Assembly (NCBI GenBank): GCA_964613585.1
Contig: CAZTHL010000001.1
Coordinates: forward strand, 78,406-142,405
Reading direction: 5' to 3'
Source: CAZTHL01 sp964613585
Lineage (GTDB): Bacteria > Pseudomonadota > Alphaproteobacteria > DSM-16000 > Inquilinaceae
Length of the DNA: 64,000 bases
Shown here: piece after piece, positions 17,115 through 26,533 of the stretch
How the letters are laid out: the number at the start of each line of letters is the position of its first letter
Numbering within the stretch: the stretch's first letter is position 1
Notes under the pieces: generated by a model
Seen by the model: only the letters and a program-made list of their open reading frames with translations
Told to the model about the DNA's origin: nothing
Database searches by the model: none
Translations under genes and position numbers: made by a program

Positions 17115-18451
17115 GAGGGCTCCTGACGTTCGACAACGGCCGAGATGGGCGCGAGGACGATACCACGCTCCTCCAAGGAGGGGATCCAGGCGTGGAGCCG
17201 TTCAAGGGTCACTGGAAAGGGCAGGCCGACGCCGATGGCATTCCCGTCTTCCAAGGCAATCTCCTCAAGCTCGCGCAGCTTGAGATCGATCGCGTCTCGG
17301 GAGGCAACCGAATCGATGAAGCGGTCGCTCACCGCCCAGGGCATCCCCACACTGGCCGCGAGTCGTGACACGGTCGACTGGCTGGTGGTGCGGCTGTCCA
17401 GGACCAGAAGCCCGCGCTGAGCCAGAGCGGCCAGCATCGGCTCCAGCGAATCGGGCGTGGCGGTGAAGCGGGATCCCATGGTGCTGACCACGCCGACATA
17501 GCCGATGCCGCGGCTCAGAACATGGTTCAGCCGCTCACGATTGCGGTCGGGACCGAGCGACGTAAGCAGTGTCAGGGGGCCGGGGTCGTCCTGCGGATAG
17601 GTTTCCGGCTCCATGGGCAGCATCATCAGGGCCTCGTGTCCGGCTGCCCTGGCCTGGGGCAGCCAGACGTCGAGCTCGGGCGCGTAGGGTGAGAAGGCCA
17701 GGGTGACCGCGCCCGGCAGCCGCTGGATCGCGGTCTCCGTAGCGAAGCTCGACAACCCGAGATCGGTGATGACAATGGCGATTCGGGAACGGCCGTCGGT
17801 GGCCGCCACGCGCCGGGCGTAGGCCTGCCAAGGCTCCCGACCGTCCGGAGCGATTCGGGGCAGGGGACCGATATCCGTCACCTCGATCAGGTCGGGCGGC
17901 GGGGGCGGCGGCGCGGCCGACGCAATCTGCGTGAACTGGCCTTCATCAATCTCGACGGCGGGCCGCGCCGGCGCGCCGATCTCGATGGGCGTTCCCGGTG
18001 ACGATGGCGCAGGCAACGCCGCCTGCGAGGGGGGCTCTCCGGTTGGCTGACCGGGCCGTGTCAATGGTGGCAGCTCGCCTTCCTCAACGATCGGTGGCCG
18101 GTCCTCCTCACCGTCTGTCTCCGAGTGCTGAGCCGACGGGGCGGCGGATTCCGGCTGGGGCGCGACCGGCGCGGCAGCCTGCCCGGGCGGGCTCCGATCG
18201 ATGACCTCAAAAGGAGGCGGCGGAGCCGGCCGGTCGATGGCACGGGCTACCTGCAGGCTGGCGCGATCCGCAGCCACGCGAATCTCGAGCAGGGTCGACT
18301 CGGCGGTGACGGCGAGCCAGACGATCGTGACGGCCAGGGAGGCCACCAGGACAAACCAGCCGATCGACGGGCTGCTGACGCTCCCGAGGGAGCGCCAAGC
18401 GCCGATCACTGGAGAAGGAGAGCGTCGTTGGCTTTTGGAAAGCGCCGACAA
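17111..18451 (-). CDS. divergent polysaccharide deacetylase family protein
   Basis: The 446-residue protein has one N-terminal membrane helix (WFVLVASLAVTIVWLAV, about residues 32-48), a Pro/Glu-rich linker of about 140 residues, and a C-terminal domain beginning IAIVITDLGLSS and containing PGAVTLAFSPYAPEL, EALMMLPMEPETYP and GYVGVVSTMGSRF, the pattern of the divergent polysaccharide deacetylase (YibQ-type) family. It is probably anchored with the domain in the periplasm, next to CtpA and EnvC, so a wall or septum role is likely. The proline-rich linker is long enough to cross part of the periplasm. Confidence 0.88.
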   Translation of the reverse strand: MSALSKSQRRSPSPVIGAWRSLGSVSSPSIGWFVLVASLAVTIVWLAVTAESTLLEIRVAADRASLQVARAIDRPAPPPPFEVIDRSPPGQAAAPVAPQPESAAPSAQHSETDGEEDRPPIVEEGELPPLTRPGQPTGEPPSQAALPAPSSPGTPIEIGAPARPAVEIDEGQFTQIASAAPPPPPPDLIEVTDIGPLPRIAPDGREPWQAYARRVAATDGRSRIAIVITDLGLSSFATETAIQRLPGAVTLAFSPYAPELDVWLPQARAAGHEALMMLPMEPETYPQDDPGPLTLLTSLGPDRNRERLNHVLSRGIGYVGVVSTMGSRFTATPDSLEPMLAALAQRGLLVLDSRTTSQSTVSRLAASVGMPWAVSDRFIDSVASRDAIDLKLRELEEIALEDGNAIGVGLPFPVTLERLHAWIPSLEERGIVLAPISAVVERQEPS

Positions 18452-18507
18452 CGTAGGCCTCGAAGCAACGTCGGATCCGCCCGACTGTGCAACCGCGGCC
18501 CTGCCGT

Positions 18508-19884
18508 TTAGTTAACGATCCGCTGATTGAACAGGGCTACCCCCCGCAGCAGATCGAGCGCCCGGGCCCGCTGATAGTCGAAAGGCGTCTCGCCGTCCTG
18601 CATCGCCGCAATCTCCTCGGCCGAGAGCTGGTCGCCCTGCGGCGACGTGTCGAGCGAGCCCTCCACGTCCGGGCCAGCTCCGTCCGGTTGCTGCTGGCGA
18701 GCCGGCGCGTCGCCGGCGCCGTCGTCGCCGAATTGATCGTTGCTGAGCGCGCCGCGCAGATCCGCCTCGCGGCGGGCCGAGTGCATGGCGATCTCTTCAA
18801 TCCGGGCCTGCTGCACTTCGATATCCGGCTCGATTCCAAGAGCCTGAATCGAGCGGCCTGACGGCGTATAGTACCGAGCCGTTGTCAGCCGCATGGCGCC
18901 ATGGCCCGGTAGCGGAACGATGGTCTGCACCGAGCCCTTGCCGAAAGTGCGAGTGCCCAGGAGCACGGCACGCCGGTGATCCTGCAGCGCGCCGGCGACA
19001 ATCTCGGAGGCCGAGGCCGACCCGCCGTTGATCAGCACGACCATGGGCAGGCCGCTGGTCGCGTCTCCCTCGCGGGCGTTGTAGCGCTGCTCATCCTCTT
19101 CGTTCCGGCTGCGAGTCGACACGATCTCTCCCTGATTCAGGAAGGTGTCGGCAACGGCGATGGCCTGATCGAGCAAGCCGCCCGGATTGTTGCGCAGGTC
19201 GAGAACGTAGCCGACAAGGTCGTCCCCAAGCTCGTTGTCGATCTCGGACAAGGCCTCCTTGAGACCCTCCTCGGTCTGCTCGGTGAAGCTGGTGACGCGA
19301 ATGTAGCCGGCGTTGCCGTCGGTCTCCCACCGCACCGACTGCACCTTGATCACGGCCCGGGTCAGGGTGACGTCGAACACGTCCTCCTCTCCGCGCCGGA
19401 TGGTGAGGGTCAGCTCGCTGCCCACCGGGCCGCGCATCCGATCCACCGCGTCGTTGAGGTCCAGGCCGAGAACCTGCTCACCGTCGAGGTGGGTGATGAA
19501 GTCACCCGCTTGCAGCCCGGCCCGGAAGGCGGGGGTGTCGTCGATCGGCGAGACCACCTTGACGAGGCCGTTCTCCATTGTGACCTCGATGCCGAGCCCG
19601 CCGAACGAGCCGCGGGTCTGCACCTGCATGTCCTCGAAGTTGTCCTGGCTGAGGTAGCTCGAGTGCGGGTCGAGCGACGTCAGCATGCCGCCGATCGCCG
19701 ACTCGATCAGCTCGCGATCGCCCACCTCCTCGACATACTGGGCACGCACCCGTTCAAATACCTCGCCGAACAGGTCCAACTGCCGGTAGGTCTCGCTGCG
19801 GTCATCGGCTTGGCCCAGGACGAAGGCCGGGGTCAGCCCGACAAGCAGGGCCACGAGAAGGAGCGCGAGGAATCGATGCGTCAT
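18508..19884 (-). CDS. ctpA: S41 family carboxy-terminal processing peptidase
   Basis: This 458-residue periplasmic protease has a signal peptide, a DPHSSYL start to the mature core, a PDZ domain (about residues 90-175) and the S41 catalytic part: Ser291 in GGSASASEIVAGAL and Lys316 in TFGKGSVQ, 25 residues apart as in known CtpA. A low-complexity tail (about 385-445) follows. It lies directly after envC with a 1-nt overlap (TAATG), matching the known pairing of CtpA with LytM-type activators in wall remodelling. Confidence 0.94.
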   Translation of the reverse strand: MTHRFLALLLVALLVGLTPAFVLGQADDRSETYRQLDLFGEVFERVRAQYVEEVGDRELIESAIGGMLTSLDPHSSYLSQDNFEDMQVQTRGSFGGLGIEVTMENGLVKVVSPIDDTPAFRAGLQAGDFITHLDGEQVLGLDLNDAVDRMRGPVGSELTLTIRRGEEDVFDVTLTRAVIKVQSVRWETDGNAGYIRVTSFTEQTEEGLKEALSEIDNELGDDLVGYVLDLRNNPGGLLDQAIAVADTFLNQGEIVSTRSRNEEDEQRYNAREGDATSGLPMVVLINGGSASASEIVAGALQDHRRAVLLGTRTFGKGSVQTIVPLPGHGAMRLTTARYYTPSGRSIQALGIEPDIEVQQARIEEIAMHSARREADLRGALSNDQFGDDGAGDAPARQQQPDGAGPDVEGSLDTSPQGDQLSAEEIAAMQDGETPFDYQRARALDLLRGVALFNQRIVN

Positions 19885-21215
19885 TAGCCTCTGCCTCTGC
19901 CTTGTGCGGCAGCCAGACCCTTCAACGGATTGATCGGCTGGCCGTGTCGCCGGAACTCAAAGTACAAGCGCGGCGCGTTGCCTGGCGTCGTGCGCGGCAT
20001 CGGTGCGGCGCCCACCGGCTCTCCCGCCAGAACCTGCTGGCCGATGCCGACGTCAATACGACCGACACCGGCGATCAAAGAGTGATATTCCCCCGGATGC
20101 TCCAGGATCAAGATTTGTCCGTAGCCGCGGAAGGGGCCGGCATAGCGCACCGAGCCGTCGAGCGGTGATACCACCGGAGCGCCCGGATAGGCCTCGATGC
20201 TGAGCCCGTTGCTATGTTCGCCGAAATGGTTGGGCTGCCCGAACTGCACGACCACCTGGCCGCTGCTCGGCAAGATCACCCCGTTCAGCAGGGGCAGCGG
20301 CAGCATCCGCGCCGATAGCGCTGCCGACGCGGCCGGATCGGGCGTCGGCGGCGGCGTGCGATCGGCATCCGGGGCCGCCGTGTCGAGGCGGTCCGCCAAT
20401 TGTCCCGAATCAGCTCCCTCCGGCTCGTCGGCCGGTGCCAATGCCGCGGCCCGTTCAATCCGCTCCATCAGGTCCCGGAGCGAGGACGCCTGCTCCGCCA
20501 GGGCCTCGGCGTCACGGTCGAGGTGGTCGCGTCGCGCCGTCGAGCGATCGAGCAGCGTCTCGCGCTGCTGCACCATGTCCGCCAGGGCGCCGATCTCCAG
20601 GTTCAGTTCATCACGCGCCGCCTGAGCTTCGGCGTGACGGGCCATGAGCTCCGAGCGGATCTCCTCGAGCGCGACGAGCTCCGTGGTGATCGCTCGCGAG
20701 CGCTCCTTGACCGACGGCAGGGCAGCGCGCAGGAGCATGGCCCCGCGCACGGTGTCGAGAGGCACCTCCGGCTGGCCGACGACAACCGCCGCAGGAATGC
20801 GCGACATCCGCTGCAGGCCGCCGATCAGCTTCGCCATCCGCTGGCGCTGCCGCGTCAACCGGCGGTGCCGCAAGGCCACCTCCGCCTCAAGAGCGCCAAG
20901 CTCTTGGACGATGGCCTCCATCTCCTCGTGGCGAGCCATGATCGACAGCGCCGTGTCGACCATGCTCTCGCGGAGGATCCTCAGATCATGCTCCGCTTCG
21001 CGCGCCTGTGTGGCGAGCACGCTCCTGCGCGCCTCGATCCCATCCAGCCGCCGCTCCACCCGATCGGCCGCCTGGCGGGCTTCCGCCAGCTCCGCGCCAT
21101 GGCCGGAAGCCGCGACGATGCTGGCGCCCGCGAGCAGAAGCGCGCCGATGACGTATTGGCCGGAGACGCAAGGCGGGAGCCGGCGGGTGCGTGACCCGGT
21201 GGTCCCGCGACTCAC
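19884..21215 (-). CDS. envC: murein hydrolase activator EnvC-like (degenerate LytM/M23)
   Basis: The 443-residue protein has an N-terminal hydrophobic segment, a long coiled coil (about residues 40-270, rich in Glu/Arg/Leu), a Pro/Asp linker, and a C-terminal M23-like domain. The zinc ligands of true M23 peptidases are not intact: HSNGLSIEA replaces the HxxGxDI-type site and YFEFRRHG replaces the HxH strand. This matches EnvC, which activates amidases rather than cutting wall itself. It is fused in translation to ctpA by a one-base overlap. Confidence 0.9.
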   Translation of the reverse strand: MSRGTTGSRTRRLPPCVSGQYVIGALLLAGASIVAASGHGAELAEARQAADRVERRLDGIEARRSVLATQAREAEHDLRILRESMVDTALSIMARHEEMEAIVQELGALEAEVALRHRRLTRQRQRMAKLIGGLQRMSRIPAAVVVGQPEVPLDTVRGAMLLRAALPSVKERSRAITTELVALEEIRSELMARHAEAQAARDELNLEIGALADMVQQRETLLDRSTARRDHLDRDAEALAEQASSLRDLMERIERAAALAPADEPEGADSGQLADRLDTAAPDADRTPPPTPDPAASAALSARMLPLPLLNGVILPSSGQVVVQFGQPNHFGEHSNGLSIEAYPGAPVVSPLDGSVRYAGPFRGYGQILILEHPGEYHSLIAGVGRIDVGIGQQVLAGEPVGAAPMPRTTPGNAPRLYFEFRRHGQPINPLKGLAAAQGRGRG

Positions 21216-21241
21216 GGTGCCCGGCCGCCGTGCCTCGCGGA

Positions 21242-21994
21242 TCAGGCTTGGCCGGCGGCCTGCCGCGCGACGGCCTCGGCCGCCTCGCGCGCGGCCTCCT
21301 CACCACCCAGATAGCCGCGCTCGATCACTCCCAGCGCGTCGTCAAGCTTGTACACAAGCGGGATGCCGGTCGGGATGTTGAGCCCGACAATCTCGTCATC
21401 GCTCATGCCGTCAAGGTGCTTGACCAGGGCGCGCAAGCTGTTGCCGTGGGCCCCGATGAGCACCGTCTTGCCGGCCTTCAGGGGCGGCGCGATGCTCTGC
21501 TCCCAGTAAGGCAGGACCCGCTCGAGCGTCAGCTTGAGCGATTCGGTCGCCGGCAGCAGCGACGGGTCGACATTGGCGTAACGCCGCTCAAAACGCGGAT
21601 GCTGAGGGTCGTCGGTGCCGAGCTCCGGCGGCGGCGTGGCATAGCTCCGGCGCCAGATCTTGACCTGGTCCTCGCCGTACTTCTGCGACATCTCTGATTT
21701 GTTGAGGCCCTGCAGGGCACCATAATGCCGCTCGTTCAACCTCCAGCTGCGCTCGACCGGCACCCACATTTGATCGGAGATATCCAGCGCGTACCAGAGA
21801 GTCCGGATCGCCCGCTTCAGCACCGACGTGAAGGCGAGGTCGATCGCGAACCCCTCGTCCCGGATCATCTCGCCCGCGCGCTGCGCCTCCTGCCGACCGG
21901 TGTCGGACAGATCGACGTCGACCCAGCCGGTGAACTTGTTCTCCAGGTTCCAGGTGCTTTGCCCGTGACGGAGCAGGATCAGCGTTGCGGCCAT
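21242..21994 (-). CDS. gpmA: 2,3-bisphosphoglycerate-dependent phosphoglycerate mutase
   Basis: The enzyme interconverts 3- and 2-phosphoglycerate in glycolysis. The 250-residue protein has the phospho-His site LLRHGQSTWN (His10), the TSVLKRAIRT segment, RLNERHYGALQGLNK and the second catalytic His in GAHGNSLRALVKHLDG. Length and motifs are those of the dPGM family. It sits between envC and rlmH on the same strand, 26 bp before envC. Confidence 0.96.
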   Translation of the reverse strand: MAATLILLRHGQSTWNLENKFTGWVDVDLSDTGRQEAQRAGEMIRDEGFAIDLAFTSVLKRAIRTLWYALDISDQMWVPVERSWRLNERHYGALQGLNKSEMSQKYGEDQVKIWRRSYATPPPELGTDDPQHPRFERRYANVDPSLLPATESLKLTLERVLPYWEQSIAPPLKAGKTVLIGAHGNSLRALVKHLDGMSDDEIVGLNIPTGIPLVYKLDDALGVIERGYLGGEEAAREAAEAVARQAAGQA

Positions 21995-22108
21995 GGCGTC
22001 CCCCCGCGGTAGCTCCCTGTGATGCGTGCCCTCCTGATACGGCGCGGCGGCGCATGACGCAATGGATTTGCGGTGGCCGCCCGGAGCCGGGAGCGTGGCA
22101 TTCCTGTC

Positions 22109-22567
22109 TCAGGCTCGATGGTAGGGGTGGTCGGCCAGGATCGCGGCCGCGCGATAAATCTGCTCGGCGAGCATGACCCGAACAAGCAGGTGCGGCCAGG
22201 TCATCGGCCCGAGGGAGAGGCGCTCATCGGCCCGGCGCAGCACGGACGGCGCAAGGCCGTCGGCGCCGCCGATCAGGAACGCGCAGTCGGCGATGCCGCT
22301 CTCCTGCCAAGTGGACAGGGCGGCGGCGAAGCTCTCGCTGCTGCGCGCCCGACCACCCACGTCGAGCGCGACGATCCGTGCCCGCTGCGGCACCGACGCC
22401 AGCAGAAGCTGGCCCTCTCTCTCAACCCTCGTGGGGCCGGCCGGGATCCCGCGGGCCTCGATCTCGCGCTCGGCAAGCGGCCAGGGGAGCCTGCGGCCAT
22501 ACTCATCCATCAGGCTGCGCATGGGGCCCGCCTTCATGCGCCCTGCGGCCACCAGCCAGACCCGCAT
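22109..22567 (-). CDS. rlmH: 23S rRNA (pseudouridine1915-N3)-methyltransferase
   Basis: RlmH is a SPOUT enzyme that methylates pseudouridine 1915 of 23S rRNA. The 152-residue protein has the knotted C-terminal core FLIGGADGLAPSV, SLGPMTWPHLLVRVMLAEQIYRA and the terminal HPYHR, all diagnostic. It follows rsfS with a 21-bp gap, a near-universal pairing. Confidence 0.96.
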   Translation of the reverse strand: MRVWLVAAGRMKAGPMRSLMDEYGRRLPWPLAEREIEARGIPAGPTRVEREGQLLLASVPQRARIVALDVGGRARSSESFAAALSTWQESGIADCAFLIGGADGLAPSVLRRADERLSLGPMTWPHLLVRVMLAEQIYRAAAILADHPYHRA

Positions 22568-22588
22568 GAAGGTGCCACGCCCGCCGGC

Positions 22589-22972
22589 TCACGCGTGCTG
22601 CACGCGCGCCTCCGATGCCCCGTTGAACAGGTCGTCGCCCCACATGCGCTCCAGGTCGTAGAAGGCACGGATCTCGGGGCGGAACAGATGGACGATCACA
22701 TCGCCCGCATCGATCAGCACCCAGTCGGCCGAGGCACGTCCTTCAACGCGCACGCCGTTGGCGCCAGCGGCCTTGAGCCGTACCATGAGGTGCTCGGCCA
22801 TGGCCTGCACCTGACGGCTCGAGCGGCCGGAGGCGATGATCATCCGATCGGCGATGGTCGTCTTGCCCTGAAGGTCGATGATGACCGGGTCATCGGCCTT
22901 GTCGTCCTCGAGCGATGCCAGGGCGACATCGGCGAGCCGGCGGGAAAGGTCCCCCAGCGGGCTCGGGTACAC
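22589..22972 (-). CDS. rsfS: ribosome silencing factor
   Basis: RsfS binds L14 and blocks subunit joining in starvation. The 127-residue protein contains the core ADRMIIASGRSSRQVQAMAEHL, the ADWVLIDAGDVIVHLF strand pair and YDLERMW near the C-terminus. It lies between nadD and rlmH. Confidence 0.95.
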   Translation of the reverse strand: MYPSPLGDLSRRLADVALASLEDDKADDPVIIDLQGKTTIADRMIIASGRSSRQVQAMAEHLMVRLKAAGANGVRVEGRASADWVLIDAGDVIVHLFRPEIRAFYDLERMWGDDLFNGASEARVQHA

Positions 22973-23029
22973 GGAACCTTGCTCGGCTCCGTTGAGGGGC
23001 TTGCTCAGTATGGCTCCTACCTCATGCTG

Positions 23030-23719
23030 CTATGGGCGGCCTCGGGCCGCCGCGCGCCTCGATTGTTCCGCTCGTCCGGCCCGGATGGCCGTGCTGGACG
23101 CCGGATGCCGCGGAATATGCAGGAAGACCCAGGCCGGCGGTGTTCGCCCGATCAAGGTCGCAGCCTCCCATTCCGGAACACGCCGGTGCGCGAAGCGCGT
23201 GGCTGCAACACCGGATACGCTATTGAAAGAGTATGAACGGCGGTCGAAGACTGCAACGGGCAGCGTGTGAAAGATCTGAGTCCATTTGCGCCACTTTGGT
23301 ATCTGGATCAGATTGTCCGCGCCCATCAGCCAGACAAATCGTGCGCGAGCATAGGTCTGCGTCAACCTCGCCAGGGTTTCCGCCGTAAAGCGTGTGCCGA
23401 GCCGAGCCTCGATCGCCGTCGGCACGATCCGGTGGTGCGCGGCGGCCCGCTCGGCCGCGCGCAGGCGATCCTCAAGCCCGGCCATGCCGACGCTCGGCTT
23501 CAGGGGATTCTGAGGCGACACCAGCCACCAGACCTGATCGAGCCCGAGCCGCGCGAGCGCCAGGCGGCTGATATGGCGATGGCCTGCATGGGCCGGGTTG
23601 AAGGAGCCGCCCAGCAGGCCGATGCGCACTCCATCCCACAAGGGGGAGGCAAGGCGGCCGGGTCGGGCATGCGGCCCCTGACGGCCGATGGCCGGCGTCG
23701 GGGCCCGTCTCTCAGGCAC
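23030..23719 (-). CDS. nadD: nicotinate-nucleotide adenylyltransferase
   Basis: NadD adenylates nicotinate mononucleotide in NAD synthesis. The protein has RIGLLGGSFNPAHAGHRHIS (nucleotidyltransferase HxGH-type site), WLVSPQNPLK, WLMGADNLIQI and SSTAIR near the end. As drawn it has 229 residues from a GTG, with about 30 residues before the catalytic domain; an internal GTG at the start of RIGLLGG is possible. It follows proA by 15 bp. Confidence 0.93.
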   Translation of the reverse strand: MPERRAPTPAIGRQGPHARPGRLASPLWDGVRIGLLGGSFNPAHAGHRHISRLALARLGLDQVWWLVSPQNPLKPSVGMAGLEDRLRAAERAAAHHRIVPTAIEARLGTRFTAETLARLTQTYARARFVWLMGADNLIQIPKWRKWTQIFHTLPVAVFDRRSYSFNSVSGVAATRFAHRRVPEWEAATLIGRTPPAWVFLHIPRHPASSTAIRAGRAEQSRRAAARGRP

Positions 23720-23734
23720 GGCGCGCGGACGGCA

Positions 23735-25033
23735 TCAGGGACGTGCCTGGCCGGCGCCGCGGACCACATATTTGAAACTGGTGAGCTGCTCAGCGCTAAC
23801 GGGACCGCGCGCGTGCAGCTTGCCGGTGGCGATGCCGATCTCCGCGCCCATACCGAATTCACCGCCATCGGCGAACTGGGTCGAGGCGTTATGCAGCACC
23901 GTTCCACTGTCGACCCGGGCAAGAAAGCGTTCGGCGGCGTCGGCGTCTTCGGTCACGATGGCTTCGGTGTGGCGCGAGCCATGGCGCGCGATATGCTCCA
24001 CCGCTTCGTCCAGATCCTCGACTTGGCGCACCGCCAGCACGGCGTCGAGGTACTCGGTGCCCCAGTCCTCCTCGCTCGCCGGCTCGGCGCGCGGCTCGAG
24101 GGCGCAGGTGGCCGCATCGCCGCGGATCCGGCAGCCGGCGGCGACAAGGGCGTCCAGGACGGGCGGCAGCAGCCGCCCCGCCGCCTCGCGATCGACCAGC
24201 AGCGTCTCGGCCGCATTGCAGACGCCGGTGCGCCGCATCTTGGCGTTCACCGTGATCCTGCGGGCCATGTCCGGATCGGCGGCCCGGTGCAGGTAGACGT
24301 GGCAGACGCCGTCGAGATGCGCGATCACGGGGATCCGGCTCTCCGATTGCACACGGGCAATCAGCGATTTGCCGCCGCGCGGCACGATGATGTCGACGTG
24401 CTCGCTGGCCCGAAGCAGGGCGCCCACCGCCGCCCGGTCCCGGGTCGCGATCAACTGGACGGTCGCCCGCGGCAGTCCGGCCGCCTCCAGGCCGAGGCCG
24501 AGCTGCTCGACGATGGCCGCCGAGGATTCCAGGCTTTCCGAGCCGCCGCGCAGGATCGCCGCGTTGCCCGCCTTGAGGCACAGGCCGCCGGCATCGGCGG
24601 TCACATTCGGCCGGCTCTCATAGATGATGCCGATGACGCCGAGCGGCACGCGCACGCGCTGGATGCGCAGCCCGTTCGGCCGCGTCCATTCCGCAAGCAC
24701 GGCGCCGACAGGGTCGGGCAGGGCGGCGATCGCCTCGAGACCGGCGGCCATGGCCTCGACACGCCCCTCGTCCAGGCGCAGCCGGTCGAGAAACGCGTCG
24801 CCGACCTCCATGGCGCGGGCGCGCGCAAGGTCGCGCGCGTTCGCCGCGACAATCCCGGCCGTGTCCGCCCGGATCCCCGCGGCCGCCTGGCGTAGCGCCG
24901 CATCCCTCGCGTCGGCGGAGGCTGTCGCCAATGTGGCCGCCGCCGCCTTGGCCGCCTGTCCGAGCTGGTCGATCATCGCCGCGGCGGCGTCCCCGTCGTC
25001 GGCCGTCCTCGTCTCGTCGAATGCCACTGCCAT
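23735..25033 (-). CDS. proA: glutamate-5-semialdehyde dehydrogenase
   Basis: ProA reduces glutamyl-5-phosphate in proline synthesis. The protein (432 residues from the ATG at 25033) contains VPLGVIGIIYESRPNVT, LKAGNAAILRGGSES, the catalytic Cys in RRTGVCNAAETLL, and the C-terminal FGMGAEIGIATGKLHARGP. The chosen start has GGAAA a few bases upstream; an in-frame ATG at 25090 adds 19 residues. It forms an operon with proB, 102 bp upstream. Confidence 0.94.
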   Translation of the reverse strand: MAVAFDETRTADDGDAAAAMIDQLGQAAKAAAATLATASADARDAALRQAAAGIRADTAGIVAANARDLARARAMEVGDAFLDRLRLDEGRVEAMAAGLEAIAALPDPVGAVLAEWTRPNGLRIQRVRVPLGVIGIIYESRPNVTADAGGLCLKAGNAAILRGGSESLESSAAIVEQLGLGLEAAGLPRATVQLIATRDRAAVGALLRASEHVDIIVPRGGKSLIARVQSESRIPVIAHLDGVCHVYLHRAADPDMARRITVNAKMRRTGVCNAAETLLVDREAAGRLLPPVLDALVAAGCRIRGDAATCALEPRAEPASEEDWGTEYLDAVLAVRQVEDLDEAVEHIARHGSRHTEAIVTEDADAAERFLARVDSGTVLHNASTQFADGGEFGMGAEIGIATGKLHARGPVSAEQLTSFKYVVRGAGQARP

Positions 25034-25135
25034 CGGGGTTTCCAAGAGCACGCCGGGCCCTCCCGGCCGATATCCGTGTGTCTCACGCATAGCGCAGACC
25101 GCCGGCTCCGGGAACCGGGTTCCGGATCCCGGGGA

Positions 25136-26293
25136 TCACTCCAGGACTAGGTCGTCCCGGTGGATCATCTCGGCACGGCCGGCAAAGCCGAGGATGGCCG
25201 CGATCTCGCCGCTCTTGTGACCGGCGATCCGGCGAGCCTCGTCGGCCGGATAGGCGCAGAGCCCGCGTCCCACCGGCCGGCCGTCGCGCGTCGCGACCGC
25301 CACCGGGTCGCCGCGCTGGAACGATCCCTCGACCGCCGTCACGCCCGCCGGCAGCAGGCTCTTGCCTGTGGCCAGCGCCGCCACGGCGCCGTCGTCGACG
25401 ATCAGGCGCCCGACCGGGTTGAGCGAGCCGGCGATCCAGCGCTTGCGGGCCGTGCGCGGCTCGGCGGACGGAATGAACCAGGTGGCCTGCGCACCGCCCT
25501 CGAGCGCCGCCAGCGGTCGAAGGGTCCGCCCCTGGGCGATCGCCATGTGGCAGCCGGCGCCCATGGCGATGCGCGCGGCGACCAGCTTGGTGACCATGCC
25601 GCCCGAGGCGTGCCCCGGGCGGGGAGGACCGCCCATCGCCTCGATCTCGGGGGTTAACTCATGAACCGCCGGAAGGTGGCGGGCGCCGGGGACGAGACGC
25701 GGGTCGGCCGTGTAGAGCCCGTCGATGTCCGACAGCAGGACCAGGGCATCGGCGCTGATCATCTGCGCGACCCGCGCGGCCAGACGGTCGTTGTCGCCGA
25801 AGCGGATCTCCTGTGTCGCGACCGTGTCGTTCTCGTTGATCACCGGCACCGCGCCGAGCCTGAGCAGCTGGTCAATGGTGGCACGGCCGTTGAGGTGCCG
25901 GCGCCGGCTCTCGGTGTCGTCCAGCGTGAGCAGGATCAGCGCGACAGTGATCCCGAAGCGGGCCAGCGCCTCCTGATAGGCGTGGGCAAGGCGGATCTGC
26001 CCGGTGGCGGCAGCGGCCTGCTTCTCCTCCAGCCGCAGCATACGGCCGGTCAGGCCCAGATGCTCCCGGCCGACCGCGATGGCGCCGGAGGAGACGACCA
26101 CCACCTCCTGGCCGCGCTCCCGGCAGCGATGCACATCCTCGGCCAGCCCATCGAGCCAAGCGCGCCGCACTTGGCCCGAGGTCTCGTCAACCAGCAGCGC
26201 CGAGCCGATCTTGACCACCAGCCGGCGTGCGGCGAGCAGCGGGGCGGCGCTGGAGGCCAATCCGGCATGATGAGCGGCGGCGAAGTCGGACAC
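25136..26293 (-). CDS. proB: glutamate 5-kinase
   Basis: ProB phosphorylates glutamate, the first and feedback-regulated step of proline synthesis. The 385-residue protein has the kinase core RRLVVKIGSALLVD, VVVVSSGAIAVG, NENDTVAT and FGDNDRLAARVAQ, followed from about residue 290 by a C-terminal PUA domain (GRLIVDDGAVAAL, GDPVAVATRDGRPVGRGL). It is between obgE and proA, as in most alphaproteobacteria. Confidence 0.96.
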   Translation of the reverse strand: MSDFAAAHHAGLASSAAPLLAARRLVVKIGSALLVDETSGQVRRAWLDGLAEDVHRCRERGQEVVVVSSGAIAVGREHLGLTGRMLRLEEKQAAAATGQIRLAHAYQEALARFGITVALILLTLDDTESRRRHLNGRATIDQLLRLGAVPVINENDTVATQEIRFGDNDRLAARVAQMISADALVLLSDIDGLYTADPRLVPGARHLPAVHELTPEIEAMGGPPRPGHASGGMVTKLVAARIAMGAGCHMAIAQGRTLRPLAALEGGAQATWFIPSAEPRTARKRWIAGSLNPVGRLIVDDGAVAALATGKSLLPAGVTAVEGSFQRGDPVAVATRDGRPVGRGLCAYPADEARRIAGHKSGEIAAILGFAGRAEMIHRDDLVLE

Positions 26294-26533
26294 GGACCAC
26301 TACCTCGGTTTCCGCCACGCCATCGCCGCCGGCGCGCCCCGGCCGGCCCGTCGTGACGCGCCGGCCGGGCGGCCGACGAGGCATGGGCTCCTCCCCCGAA
26401 GCCGGGGACGGGCAAAGGTCGGAGTCATGGCGGGTGCCCCAGGCACGGATCGGCTCAATATCGGGACAGCGCGCGCGAGCTTAGCATGGTCGAAGAGGGG
26501 AACGGCAGATGCCGCGAGCCATGGCCGCCGCGG

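Noticed and set aside
19884..21215. Active M23 metallopeptidase
   Set aside because: Both zinc-binding motifs are degenerate, so an EnvC-type activator is the better call.
23267..24895. A 542-codon open frame on the plus strand
   Set aside because: Antisense to nadD and proA, with no recognisable protein features.
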